Shown: positions 22,403-33,827, counted from the stretch's first letter. The stretch: 64,000 nt of DNA from Leptodactylus fallax (GCA_947044405.1 CAMRHE010000503.1:372001-436000), one strand, 5' to 3'. Program-made: numbers and translations. Notes: generated by a model from the letters alone, not told the origin.

Positions 22403-22405
<3 letters not shown>
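20839..22405 (-). mobile_element. Tc1/mariner copy C (DD35E family), complete
   Basis: Length 1567 bp, TA at 20837-20838 and 22406-22407, ends as in copy B. It inserted at or beside a TA microsatellite: tatatata on the left and a long (TA)n run on the right. Lies in ptgs1 intron 2. Confidence 0.95.
21016..22032 (-). CDS. Tc1 transposase, copy C (DD35E, open)
   Basis: 338 codons from MVISKETRAV with the same strong ATG context as copy B. The catalytic triad is intact (FSDES, QHDG, NPIENLW; 35 residues between the last two). It has six differences from copy B, including GPPR in place of the AT-hook-like GRPR at 55-58 and ATRK in place of AARK, either of which could weaken DNA binding. The frame is uninterrupted. 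Candidate for residual activity, less likely than B because of the linker change. Confidence 0.92.
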   Translation of the reverse strand: MVISKETRAVIIALHKNGLTGKSIATRKIAPQSTIYRIIKNFKERGSIGAKKAPGPPRKTSKRQDRLLKVFQLRDRATSSAELAEEWQQAGVSASARTVRRRLLEQGLVSRRAAKKPLLSRKNIRDRLIFCKRYREWTAEDWGKVIFSDESPFRLFGTSGKQLIRRRRGERYHQSCLMPTVKHPETIHVWGCFSAKGIGSLTVLPKNTAMNKEWYQNVLQEQLLPTVQEQFGAQQCLFQHDGAPCHKAKVITKWLREQNIEILGPWPGNSPDLNPIENLWSIIKRRVDKQKPTNSDKIKALILQEWTAISQDLVQKLIESMPGRIAEVLKKKGQHCKY

Positions 22406-22441
<36 letters not shown>

Positions 22442-22446
22442 TATAT
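22406..22446. repeat. (TA)n microsatellite
   Basis: Run of TA repeats between Tc1-C and Tc1-D. A second (TA)n run at 25464-25490 follows Tc1-D, so both elements used the same TA-rich target. Confidence 0.9.
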
Positions 22447-22623
22447 GCAGTACAGACCAAAAGTTTGGACACACCTTCTCATTCCAAGATTTTTCTGTAT
22501 TTTCATGACTATAAAAATTGTAGATTCACACTGAAGGCATCAAAACTATGAATTAACACATGTGGAATTATATACTTAACAAAAAAGTGTGAAACAAATG
22601 AAAATATGTCTTATATTCTAGGT

Positions 22624-24001
22624 CAGGGGTAGGCAACCTTTTTTTGTTCGGCGTGCCGATTTTGATTAAAAAAATCAAAGTTGAGGTACTTGGAGTGCCG
22701 GTCAATAATTGTAAGTCTGACGACCCCTGCACACGGTATTATGTCACATAGCGGCCCCTGCACACGGTATTATGTCACATAGTGGCCCCTGCACAAGGTA
22801 TTATGTCACATAGCGGCCCCTGCACACGGTATTATGGTGATAATACTAGCGATAATTGCTATTACTATTATTTTAGCGTGTAACAGATATCACTAGAGAG
22901 GCGGTCGGAGTATTTTACTCTATAAAGATCAGGTATGGACAGGACAGAGACAGTGAAAAAATGTAAACTTTATTGGTGACTTTGTGCATGTGTTGTGTAA
23001 GTGTCTGGTGCAACACTTTTGGCACTGCGACCTGGAGGATGGTCAGTGCCAATAAACTTCCTGGTTATGTGATTAGGCTCAGAGGGGTGTTACATTATCC
23101 CTCTATGTGACAATCAGAGAGCAAAAGTACAGTATGCTCTCTGATTGATAGGAGAGGGGATAAGGATGGAAGTCTCTGCTACCCCCCCCTCATCTGCAGC
23201 TTATGCACAGACAATGATGAGTTAACATTGTCTCTGCAGCTCCTCCTCCCCATCCTTCCTTAGCTCTAAAATGCTGCCTGAGGCAGGAGGGGGGGGACAT
23301 TTTAGAGCCCCATTTCTAAGGATCTATTAGGGCCACAAAGATGCAACTGGATTCATTTTAAAGATGAGAGTCTCATCTTTAAAATGATTCCAAGATCTCC
23401 ATGATTGACGTTACACATTCAGAGCGATTCACTTTTAAAACGATGTCGGGAATTGAGATCTGCATTGGGATTTCAATGCCGAACATCGTTTTCACCAGCG
23501 AATCGCTCAGGATGTGTAAGGACGATCATGGAGATCTTGGTATCATTTTAAAGAGGAGATTCTCATCTTTAAAATGAATCCAAGTGTTTCTTTATAGCTT
23601 TAACCAATCCTGAGCAATTGGATCAGGTACAGTAGTGAAGCCGGGAATTACCGGCTTTACTACTGTACATAGACTGTGCAGAAGCCGGGTGATGCCGCAT
23701 CCATCTTCACCAGGCGCTAATGAAATTTTAAGGAAGCCGGATGGAAAAACGCTGCAGGTAACGTTTTTCCATCCGGCTGAGGCACAAATACTGCGCCAGA
23801 ACTGATGCCTCTTGTGCCAGTACCGATCCCATAGAAAACTATGGGATCCGTCCTGGCATCAGTTTCCCCTCCGGCTTGTGTGCACCACGCGGAGGGAAAC
23901 AGATAGCTGTGCCGGACATATGTGAACATACCGCTGCCGTGCCAGGGAAATAAGCCTCCCGTGCCACTCTTGGCACGCGTGCCGGGGGTTGCCGACCCCT
24001 G
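22624..24001. mobile_element. hAT-like non-autonomous element 2
   Basis: Ends caggggtaggcaacc and ggttgccgacccctg, with an exact 8-bp duplication ttctaggt at 22616-22623 and 24002-24009. Contains four ~31-bp minisatellite units (gcggcccctgcacacggtat...) at about 22725-22840 and a large internal foldback at about 23330-23580. No transposase. Same family as hAT-1. Inserted in the left arm of Tc1-D, so younger than it. Confidence 0.9.
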
Positions 24002-25049
24002 TTCTAGGTTCTTCAAAGTAGCCACCTTTTGCTTTGATTACTGCTTTGCACACTCTTGGCATTCTCTTGATGAGCTTCAAGAGGTAGTCACCTGAAATGG
24101 TCTTCCAACAGTCTTGAAGGAGTTCCCAGAGATGCTTAGCACTTGTTGGCCCTTTTGCCTTCACTCTGCGATGCAGCTCACCCCAAACCATCTCGATTGG
24201 GTTCAGGTCTGGTGACTGTGGAGGCCAGGTCATCTGGCGTAGCACCCCATCACTCTCCTTCTTGGTCAAATAGCCCTTACACAGTCTGGAGGTGTGTTTG
24301 GGGTCATTGTCCTGTTGAAAAATAAATGATGGTCGAACTAAACGCAAACTAGATGGAATAGCATGCCGCTGCAAGATGCTGTGGTAACCATGCTGGTTCA
24401 GTATTCCTTCAATTTTGAATAAATCCCCAACAGTGTCACCAGCAAAGCACCCCCACACCATCACACCTCCTCCTCCATGCTTCACGGTGGGAACCAGGCA
24501 TGTAGAGTCCATTCGTTCACCTTTTCTGCGTCGCACAAAGACACGGTGGTTGGAACCAAAGATCTCAAATTTGGACTCATCAGACCAAAGCACAGATTTC
24601 CACAGGTCTAATGTCCATTCCTTGTGTTCTTTAGCCGAAACAAGTCTCTTCTGCTTGTTGCCTGTCCTTAGCAGTGCTTTCCTAGCAGCTATTTTACCAT
24701 GAAGGCCTGCTGCACACAGTCTCCTCTTAACAGTTGTTGTAGAGATGTGTCTGCTGCTAGAACTCTGTGTGGCATTGACCTTGTCTCTAATCTGAGCTGC
24801 TGTTAACCTGCCATTTCTGAGGCTGGTGACTTGGATGAACTTATCCTCCGCAGCAGAGGTGACTCTTGGTCTTCCTTTCCTGGGGCGGTCCTCATGTGAG
24901 CCAGTTTCTTTGTAGCGCTTGATGGTTTTGGCCACTGCGCTTGGGGACACTTTCAAAGTTTTCCCAATTTTTCGGACTGACTGACCTTCATTTCATAAAG
25001 TAATGATGGCCACTCGTTTTTCTTTAATCAGCTGCTTTTTTCTTGCCAT
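24002..25049 (-). pseudogene. Tc1 transposase, copy D (DD38E), one stop plus hAT fusion
   Basis: The start MARKKQLIKEKR is at 25049. A TGA at 24993-24995 replaces one codon (ITL*NEGQSV); the rest is open through KTLKVSPSAV, the GRPR linker, [15 protein letters not shown] and NPIEMVW, with 38 residues between second Asp and Glu (DD38E). The normal end is YFEEPR plus one residue and stop. Here hAT-2 interrupts the last codons, so the open frame runs on to 23859 and adds about 48 hAT-derived codons. Not functional as it stands. Confidence 0.9.
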
Positions 25050-25463
25050 AATACAAATTCTAACACTCCATTCAGTAGGACTATCAGCTGTGTATCTACC
25101 TGACTTCTGAACAACACAACTGATGGTCCCAACCCCATTTATAAGGCAAGAAATCCCACTTATTAAACCTGACAGGGCACACCTGTGAAGTGAAAACCAT
25201 TTCAGGTGACTACCTCTTGAAGCTCATCAAGAGAATGCCAAGAGTGTGCAAAGCAGTAATCAAAGCAAAAGGTGGCTACTTTGAAGAACCTAGAATATAA
25301 GACATATTTTCAGTTGTTTCACACTTTTTTGTTAAGTATATAATTCCACATGTGTTAATTCATAGTTTTGATGCCTTCAGTGTGAATCTACAATTTTTAT
25401 AGCCATGAAAATACAGAAAACTCTTGGAATGAGAAGGTGTGTCCAAACTTTTGGTCTGTACTG

Positions 25464-25494
<31 letters not shown>

Positions 25495-26347
25495 ATCTCC
25501 ATCCAGAGTTGTACTACCATTACCTATCAGGAAGGATCTGAAAGATAACTGTCAATCACTTACAGGACCGCCCCCTTGACTTTATAGCAGAGAAAGCAGA
25601 AATATAAATGATTAAAATATAAATTATACTGAATCTTTCCCTACAAGTCTATATATCAGTCTATTCAGCTCTTCCTGCCCTATAACATGCTGCCTGCAGA
25701 TTGCCTTGCACTTTCCTGGTGTCAGGTTCCCTTTAATCCATATATTCTTCTGAGGAGATAGGCCTCAAACATGACCCAGCCCTCTTGTCCCCCATGACTG
25801 GGAGTGTAGTCGTGTTAACCAGTCTTAGAGAAGAGCTCATTTCAGTCTTTCGCTCCTCTTCATTTCTTGCCATCCATAACATACCCAACAGACATTTCAT
25901 GAAAATATAAAGGCTCTTTCATGTGCTAGATTTATCATTCAGCCGTTCTGAGGACTTTTGTTGTTTCTTCCAACTAAATGTTTAGATATTTAATATCAAA
26001 GGAGTTTCTTTAAGAAATTCTGAGAACTCTGAACGATTGAGAGATCATATGAAACGGTTTCAAAAATTAATGAATAAATAAAACATTTTCATATTAAAAT
26101 CTTTTTTGGACTCCTCAGGCATCAAACAGTTAAAAAACAGAACTTCGTATTGAGAGGGAAAGCTGGCAGGACTGACACCTTATTGTTATATATGGAAAGG
26201 AAGGTACGCCTTACAAATTCACATAACCTAATCCACATAGATGTTATATCTGTGCTGTATCCAAAGCTGCAGAAATTCTCAAGAGCGTCTATTTCATTAC
26301 AGGAAACAAGTGTTAGATACGATAAAGACATGTGTTTTATAACTTAC

Positions 26348-26464
26348 GGATTGTGCAGTTTTTCCCATAATACCCAGTCCGAGTGCAGTCACATTCATAT
26401 TGGTCCAGTTTATACCTCACGCACACACCTTTGTGCTGGCATGGATAGTAGCAGCATGGATTCA
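26348..26464 (-). CDS. ptgs1: ptgs1 exon (family exon 2, EGF-like domain)
   Basis: A 117-bp exon with acceptor tttaattccag|TGAA and donor ACAATCC|gtaagt. It reads [20 protein letters not shown], then [19 protein letters not shown]. This is the EGF-like dimerisation domain of cyclooxygenase: the six cysteines are in the expected pattern, plus the extra Cys of CC that disulfide-links to the catalytic domain. The split final codon joins exon 3 as Pro. 117 bp is the standard length. It is the first recognisable coding exon; the upstream signal-peptide exon should lie at higher coordinates but is not identifiable by eye. Confidence 0.95.
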
Positions 26465-27364
26465 CTGGAATTAAAGTGACAGGACACATGAATACAAGGC
26501 TTCATAAGGCTGAAATATTACTGGCATGTCAGCAGTTTACTTTATATCTATAGAGAAAGTGGCCTGGATCTCACAGACAGTGTGTGCCGCCATATGTCAG
26601 TTTTATGCAACACTGATCTGTCACGTCCGCCTTCTTGTGCCCTTCACGGAGCCATAAAACATAAGAAGAAATTGGGCCAAACCCACCAATTCTCACAGGA
26701 TAGGCTATCTCACATTGGAATGTGACATTCACTAGTGTTTTCTTCGGCAGATGTGAGGGGGAAAGAATTGGCATTTTGGATTTTAACATGCCAGCGGGGC
26801 CTATGTGTATGGGGAGGTAGGGACGAGTAGCTATTGGAGATGTATGGGCACCACTGATGGTAACGATAATTACAAAGATTAGATTGGATATGGGATCATA
26901 TCCTGATCTATATAAAAGCTATATAGGGCATAAAATCCTATCTGGGTGATTACTATGCTTGTAGTTTGTAACCAGAGCAAGTCACCAGAATGCAATATGA
27001 GGAATTTTAGAATATATTACATACTTTCCACCTTTACATCAAAGAGAGGAATAGGAAGGGGTACCAACCCCCATTAATACTCCCCAATACATAAGGTACC
27101 ATTTAGCATACACCAAAATGAATATAGACCAGACCTACTGAACAACTACAGACTCATACAGATTCTCCTAGACACCCTAAACTAGTAGAAAGCCCAGACT
27201 AGACTCTCTGTAACAGACCCCTATATAAATACAAATTCCAGACCAATCTAGCAAAAACAAAAAACCCTATAGATCCCCCAAATATCCAGATCAGACCCCC
27301 ACATGCTTCTAGTCCACTCCCAGGACTCCACTATACTTTCAAGACTCTTGTTTTCTGTTGGCCC
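26465..27364. other. ptgs1: ptgs1 5' intron sequence
   Basis: Unique-looking sequence upstream of the EGF exon. No signal-peptide exon or repeat is recognised. Confidence 0.45.
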
Positions 27365-27965
27365 GGTACTCTCTTAAGGACGCAGTCTAATTTGATAGTT
27401 AAGGCCTTTTTTTGTTTGTCATATTTTATAAGCCATAACTTTTTCATTTTAATTTCGACATAGCCATATGAGGACTTCTTTCTTGCCTGATGAGTTGTAC
27501 TTTTCTACTGCATCATTTTTGGAAACATTTTGCTTCTCAATTTGTTTTAGAGGCACCATATTCTAGCAGCCATAACTTTACTTTTCTATCAGAGCTGTGT
27601 GAGGGCTTGTTTTTTTTGCTGGTTCAGCTATAGTTTCTACATTTTGGCTTATATGAGACTAAATTTTTAATAATTTTTTTTTGGAGGCAATGTGGCCAAA
27701 AGCAGAGTCTTATAGGTTATCTTATGATGGTGACGAGGGGACCTTAAGTATTGGCACCCCATCAGGGAGATACCAATGGGCAAGAACAAAAGACATACCT
27801 TAGATGCCACTGTCATTATTGATGGTGGCATATAAGGGGATAAATGGGCGTGTACGGCCACTCACAGCCATTAGAGAAGGCTGTAAGTTGTGTGTTAATA
27901 GTATAAAAATATTTCACTTTAACAGGTGCCCTCCCATGACGTACTATTATGTCACAGGGAGTTAA
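27365..27965. repeat. Interspersed repeat of unknown class
   Basis: Blocks such as catagccatatgaggacttc, gagctgtgtgagggcttgtt and tagatgccactgtcattatt resemble a repeat I associate with frog genomes. It is related in style to the repeat at 46.4-47.5 kb. No coding capacity or clear ends. Confidence 0.4.
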
Positions 27966-28259
27966 GTAGGTATACTGTACAGTATGCTGGTATACCTTGT
28001 TTTGTGGTATGGAATAGTATAGTAGACTATCACAGTGCTATTCCAAACAAATTGATACAGAAAAAAAAGTTTTTTATTAGGGGAACATATTAACATATTA
28101 TCTCACTGTATGCCTATACCATGGGATACAGTATATCAGTCTTGACATATACCTCCAACATAGCCTGTAAATGTCAAGATGGTGTACAGTTTTCCCCAGA
28201 GATTTCCAGAGAAACATTTTACAGAGCTGTAGTTGCCGATATGACCTGTAGTATTGCTA

Positions 28260-28397
28260 ACCTGATTTTCTGTAGCCCCCGCCATTCCTGAGTAGTCTTT
28301 GCTGTTACTTTCAGCACAATTATGCTCTTTGCTGTCAGGTGGGTGGTCCCTGTTTTTCTGGTCATCTTAAGACCACTCACCTGACAGTACAGAGCCT
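28260..28397. mobile_element. Foldback MITE, truncated copy
   Basis: Matches the 18.7-kb foldback (cgccattcctgagtagtc, tttcagcacaattatgct). The right arm stops abruptly where the LINE 3' end begins. Confidence 0.6.
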
Positions 28398-28400
28398 GAA

Positions 28401-29791
28401 TAATAATAAATTTTATTTATATAGCGCCAACATATTCCACAGCACTCTACAATTTGTAGGGTTCAAGTACTGACAAAAAAGATACATTACAAAGAAATAG
28501 TCAATTCACACACTGGGACTGAGGGCCCTGCTCGCAAGAGCTTACAATCTATGAGGTAGAGGGGGTGACACAGGAGGTAGCAGGGGCGGCAACAGACGTA
28601 GCATTGCTTATACAATGGTCAGACAATTCTGTAATAGAGGTTACTGTCATTACACATATATAAAGCTGTAGGAGCCGTCACCAGTCATGTCCTTTAATGT
28701 GCAGATGGTGCCTGGACATATAAAGTTAGTCTGATACGGCATCATATCCTGTGAGGTAATGCGGGAGCATAAACAGAGGAGGGTACGTTTTAGGGATTCT
28801 AACTACTGAAGGGTTTACATTAGGAGTTGTGATAGGCCTGTCTGAAAAGATGTGTCTTTAGTTTACGCTTGAAGCTGTGGAAATTGGGAGTTAATCTGAT
28901 AGTCTGGGATAGAACATTCCAGAGAAGTGGTGCAACTCGGGAGAAGTCTTGTATACGAGCGTGGGAGGTTATGATAATAGAGGATGTTAGTCTTAGGTCA
29001 TTGAGTGAACGGAGAGTACGGGTTGGGCAATAGACAGAGATGAGGGAGGAAATGTAGGGAGGTGCAGCATTATGGAGAGCCTTGTGGATGAGGGGGATAA
29101 GTTTATATTGTATTCTGTATTGAATAGGCAGCCAATGTAGTGACCAGCACAGACCGGAGGCATCGCTGTAGCGTCTACACTGATAGATGAGCCTGGTCGT
29201 CGCATTCAGAATAGATTGTAGAGGGGAGAGTTTAGTAAGGGGACAACCGATTAGTAAGGAGTTACAGTAGACAAGGCAAGAGTGAATCAGGGCAACAATA
29301 AGTGTCTTTAGTGTATCTGTGGTAAGGAAAGGGCGGATTCTGGAGATGTTTTTGAGGTGGAGATGACAAGAGCGTGCGAGTGATTGGATATAGAGGGTGA
29401 AGGAAAGGTCTGAGTCAAACAAAACCCCGAGGCAGCGGGCGTACTGCCTGGGAGTTATGGTAAGGCCAGGGACTACAATGGAGATATCAGGGACAGATCT
29501 ATTAGATGGTGGAAACAGCAGTAATTCAGTCTTTGAGAGATTCAGTTTCAGATAGAGCGAAGACATGATATTTGAGACCGCAGAGAGACAGTCACTGGTG
29601 TTCTGTATTAGTGCAGGGGTGATGTCACGGGATGACGTATATAATTGGGTGTTATCAGCATAAAGATGGTACCGGAAGCCAAATCTAGTGATGGTTTGTC
29701 CAATGGGGGCTGTGTAGAGGGAGAAGAGCAGGGGACCTAGGACCGAGCCCTGAGGAACCCCAACGGCAAGGAGAAGAAACAGAGCCCGCAT
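28401..29791 (-). mobile_element. L2-like LINE, 5'-truncated, with 3' UTR
   Basis: The reverse transcriptase fragment is followed by a ~415-bp 3' UTR ending in ttgtagagtgctgtggaata, then tgttggcgctatataaataa and an ATT-type tail. Truncated inside the RT domain. Confidence 0.85.
28820..29791 (-). pseudogene. LINE reverse transcriptase C-terminal half (L2 clade-like)
   Basis: The frame is open for 323 codons and lacks the endonuclease and RT fingers. It begins near [16 protein letters not shown] (RT palm), then the catalytic box, which reads LYADNTQLY where active elements have ADD: Asp to Asn in a metal-binding residue. Downstream are YNSLL-type and [14 protein letters not shown] motifs typical of L2 and related clades, ending HLFRQAY. 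RNA-dependent DNA synthesis would be abolished by the Asn. The long open frame suggests modest age. The original start is missing; the ATG at 29791 is incidental. Confidence 0.85.
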
Positions 29792-29799
29792 GTGCTAAA

Positions 29800-31516
29800 A
29801 TTAACAAGCTTTAAACAAAACTATGAGCTATAAAAATATAATATTCAGCTTCTGAATAAACATAACCCATAAAATACTGCTGAGCAGTTTCATGTATACT
29901 GCACAATATAAAATAACACCATCCCTATGGAGTATACAGTACGGATTGTGTATTGGATGGAGGAGCAGATTGTAGTTTAACCCTTAATACAGAGTCTTTA
30001 GACGGTGAAGAATACTTAACTATTATAAGTCGGTTCCTGAACACATCATCACAGTATTGTACGGTAATCTGACACTGCTCCGCATAGACGCATGTACTAT
30101 ATGACAAGCTCTTTGTCAAAGTAACAACATTTCCTGTTACAACAGCTGCTTCTAACAGCTGTAAAGTGAGTAGTCACACAGCACAAATGTACAATTCTGA
30201 CCACTCGGAGCTAATCCACGCAATGCTCCATGTGCACAGTATGTTAGTTCCTGGAACATTAAATCATTGCTTGACAGGATAGAGCTGAACACATATATCC
30301 CTCAATATACTACTCAACCGGGGCCATAATGGTGCGCCGAAAAGAAAAAAATACATTGGATCCGTTTTTTGGATGCCCATCTGTGTCCGTTTTTTGCATC
30401 TGCTAAATGGATATACAAAACATGATCTGAATGGAGTCAAACTACATTTTTGTGTCCAAAAAAAACAAAAAAAACAAAACAGAAATGGATCCTTTTTTTA
30501 ACACTGATGTCTATGTAAACAGATCACTATCAGTTTGCATCCGTTTACATCCATTTTTTGCATCTGTTAAACAGATGTAAAACGTGATCTGAATAGAGCC
30601 TAGAATTGATCAGATAAAGAGATGATGAAAGTGTGGTGTGAACAGCCCCTAAGACAGCTATGTGTGATTACTTCAGATTTAATAGTGAACAGAATGAGTC
30701 ATTGTAACATTGTTACACAGTGACTACACTTAGCCTATGGAAATACATGTAATATAAACTTTGTTGTCTTTTCTGCACCGTTTCAAGTGGATTCTGAAGA
30801 GACTATATAATATTACAGGAAGAATCCTAAAGTATGCAATACGTGAGAAATTCTAGAAATTGTTAGAAAGTCTCTTCCTATATCCCTCCAACGCATGAGT
30901 GCACTGGAAACTTTCTATGAATTTCAGAGTAATAATTCTTTATAAAGGCCTGGAGAAAGCTGGTATGTATATGAACTGTAGATTTAGTCAGTGACCCGTT
31001 TCTTTACAAACTGGGACATCTGTATTCAGTTCTCATATTCTCCTTATGCTTCAATGCATTTTCTACAGGTAGTTTAGTATTGTAATAAACTTTAAGAACT
31101 TGCATAGGTTAACTGACACCTAAGGCTGGGTTCACACTACCATTGTGTAGTGTCTGTTGCTTTCATCAGTCACAGGATGAGAGAATCAGCCATTAAATAA
31201 CAGATGCAGAAGGAGCCCCAACCCCCATCCCCAGCAGATGAATCAGGCCATATAATATGCTGAAGAAAAGCGATCCATCGTAAGAGACAGTGTGAGATGG
31301 ATAGAATTATCGTCTATGACTGCACCCGATCCGTCCTGTATTCACAGATCTGCATTGTAGTAATGCCCTGTCCATTCCAGCAGTGTTGGGTGACCATTTG
31401 GGGTCTCCATCTCCCTTTCATTGCACAGAGGACGAGTAGATAAGCAGAGGAATCAAGTAAACAGGAAGTCAGCATATTATTTGGCTTAGTGGCCAGAACT
31501 GCAGGATTTTTAGGAG

Positions 31517-31547
<31 letters not shown>

Positions 31548-31750
31548 AACATAGAATGTTTAAAACACCAAATATTCTTTAAGTTTACCACAAAACTTTA
31601 TAAAATTATGTAATTTTCTGGTCCAATAAGTCATATGTAAACCAAATCCTTGTTAAAAGGTAAGGACACACATTCAGGTTTTTTCATACAGTTTTTAAAG
31701 CCAAAAGCAAGTGTGAATTATAAAGGGAGAAAATGTACAAACATTTGTAA
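29800..31750. other. Spacer with MITE-like patches
   Basis: Mostly unique. At about 30350-30600 two direct copies of a 'ccgttttttgcatctg...aaacgtgatctgaat' block occur. At 31130 begins 'aaggctgggttcacactacc', one end of a MITE like the one at 19.5 kb. A TA/CA microsatellite lies at 31518-31545. Confidence 0.5.
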
Positions 31751-31754
31751 TAGG

Positions 31755-31920
31755 CTTTTCTCTTGGGACTGCAAGGGTCATTTGTTTTTGGTGTATGGGA
31801 GGAAACCCACACAAACATGGGCAGAACATACAGACTCCATACAGATGTTGTTCTTGGTCAGATTTGAACCCAGGACCCCAATACTGCAAGGCCACTGAGC
31901 CACCGTACTCCTGTGACAAT
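31755..31920 (-). repeat. tRNA-derived SINE fragment
   Basis: On the minus strand it reads ggtggctcagtgg (A box-like) followed by gggttcaaatctgacc (B box-like), then gtatggagtctgtatgttct and gtgtgggtttcctccc. The head resembles a tRNA promoter. Truncated 3'. Confidence 0.65.
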
Positions 31921-31937
31921 GGAGAATATGACATGTA

Positions 31938-33239
31938 CAGTTGTGCTAAAAAGTTTCCATACCCCGGTAGATTTTTTGTTTTTTCAGAGAATATAAATGA
32001 TAACACAAAAACTTTCTCCACTCATGGTTAGTGGAGCCATTTATTGTCAAACTTCTGTATTTTCTCTTTTTAAATGATTATGACAACCAAAAACATCAAA
32101 ATGACCCTGTTCAAAAGTTCCCATACCCTGGTGATTTTGGCCTGATAACATGCCCAGAAACCAAACCACGGTCAGGTAGACCAACCAAAATTTCGGTCAC
32201 AACTGCCCGGAAAATTGCTCACGATGCAAAGAAAAACCCGCACATAACATCAGCTAAAATACAGGACTCTCTGAAAACTATCGGTGTTGCTGTTTCAAGA
32301 TACACAATAAGGAGGAACTTGAAGAAAAATGGGTTGCGTGGTGGAGTTGCCAGAAGAAAGCCATTACTGCGCAAAGAATCTCGCATTCAATATGCCAAAC
32401 AGCACAGAGACAAGCCTCAAGACTTCTGGGACAAGGTCATTTGGAGTGATGAGACAAAAATCGAACTTTTTGGCCACAGCCATAAAAGTTACATTTGGAG
32501 AGGAGTCAACAAGGCATGTGATGAAAGGAACACCATTCCTACTGTAAAGCACGGAGGTGGATCACTGATGATGTGGGGATGTGTGAGCTTCAAAGGCACA
32601 GGAAACTTGGTCAAAGTTGAAGGAAAGATGAATGCAGCACGTTATCAGCAAATACTGGAGGCAAATTTGCACTCATCAGCCAGGAAGCTGCGCATGGGAC
32701 GTACTTGGACGTTCCAACATGACAACGATCCAAAACACAAGGCCAAGTCGACCTGTCATTGGCTACAGCAGAAGAAAGTGAAGGTTCTGGAGTGGCCATC
32801 TCAGTCTCCTGACCTCAATATCATTGAGCCACTCTGGAGAGATCTCAAGCGCGCAGTACATGCAAGACAGCCCAGGAATTTACAGGAACTGGAGACTTTT
32901 TGCTAAGAAGAATGGGCAGTTTTACCATCTGAGAAAATAAAGAGCCTCATCCACAACTACCACAAAAGACTTCAAGCTGTCATTGATTTTAGAGGGGGAA
33001 ACACACGGTATTAAGAACTGGGGTATGTGAACTTTTGAACAGGGTCATTTTGATGTTTTTGGTTGTCATTATGATTTAAAAAGAGAAAACACAGAAGTTT
33101 AACAATAAATGGCTTCAAACAACCACTAACCATGAGTGGAGAAAAAGTTTTTGTGTTATCATTCATATTCTTTGAAAAAAGGCCAAAAAAAAAAAAAAAA
33201 AAAAATCTGCCGGGGTATGTAAACTTTTTATCACAACTG
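31938..33239 (+). mobile_element. Tc1/mariner copy F, internally deleted
   Basis: Ends cagttgtgctaaaaagtttc and aaactttttatcacaactg, TA at 31936-31937 and 33240-33241. Long inverted arms contain subterminal repeats (ccataccctgg). The region encoding the N-terminus is deleted. A matching pre-insertion paralogue is at 57.97 kb. Confidence 0.93.
32151..33014 (+). pseudogene. Tc1 transposase, copy F (DD34E), N-terminally deleted
   Basis: Begins at [15 protein letters not shown], so the first helix-turn-helix is gone and no native ATG remains; the frame is open upstream only by chance. Visible motifs are GRPTK linker, [20 protein letters not shown] and DLNIIEPLW with 34 residues between the last Asp and Glu. 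TAA at 32904-32906 interrupts ETFC*EEWAV. The rest stays in frame to NTRY and the natural stop. Catalytic residues are intact but the protein lacks DNA binding. Confidence 0.88.
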
Positions 33240-33241
33240 TA

Positions 33242-33565
33242 AATATGTAAAAGTTTTTTCATCTGGGTATGACAGAGACCATGTAGGGATCATACCCACG
33301 TGAATGATTCACAAAACACTTCATGTGAATGAAGACAATGCTCCATGATAGATTTTGGGATCAGTTTACAAGCCCTGAAGGGGAATGTGAGTGTACAAAG
33401 GATAAAAGCCAGACAATTCAATGGCATTGTAAAACCTACAAAGGATCTTATAAGACAAATTACTGAAGGGTCATTAAACAGTCCCTTACAGCAATGTATA
33501 TTACATAGATAGGCACGTACAGATAAAATGCCTTTCCCTTTATTGTACCTAAAAAATATATGTAT
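33242..33565. repeat. Low-copy repeat, duplicate of 57974-58290
   Basis: Reads ctgggtatgacagagaccat ... gataggcacgtacagataaa, nearly the same as the sequence after 57974. Together with 31840-31935 it forms the flanks of Tc1-F. Confidence 0.9.
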
Positions 33566-33724
33566 AATGGGATTTTCCCATAAACATAACTATATATAAA
33601 CTTGTAGACAAAAGTTAAACATGTTTGCAACTGACAATGACATTTTGCCCAGTGACAGACAGAACGTCTCTAACTTTTCAGACCACAGATTATAGTTTCA
33701 AAAACTGGAAAAAAAAAAATCTTA

Positions 33725-33778
33725 CCCTTAAAGAGGACCTTTCGTGTCCTCAGGCAATTGAAGTTTTATATGTTCTTA
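33725..33778. mobile_element. TTAA foldback end fragment
   Basis: ccttaaagaggacctttcgtgtcc matches the terminus of the 52-kb TTAA foldback. Only one end is present, joined to Tc1-G sequence. Confidence 0.6.
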
Positions 33779-33827
33779 GGCTTGCAAGCTTCTCCGTTTT
33801 TCCTCCAAACGTAACAATGGTCATTAT

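Larger units (their letters stand above)
22448..25463 (-). mobile_element. Tc1/mariner copy D (DD38E), interrupted by hAT-2
   Basis: Long inverted terminal repeats. The right arm 25197-25463 (267 bp) matches the left arm 22448-22623 plus 24002-24100 once hAT-2 is removed. The tips read cagtacagaccaaaagtttg. The right flank is TA; the left is tg, probably mutated TA. The arms include a copy of the last ~30 transposase codons. Confidence 0.92.

Noticed and set aside
23717..24025. 102-codon minus frame at the hAT-2 right end
   Set aside because: Lies in CpG-rich non-coding hAT sequence and has no family resemblance.
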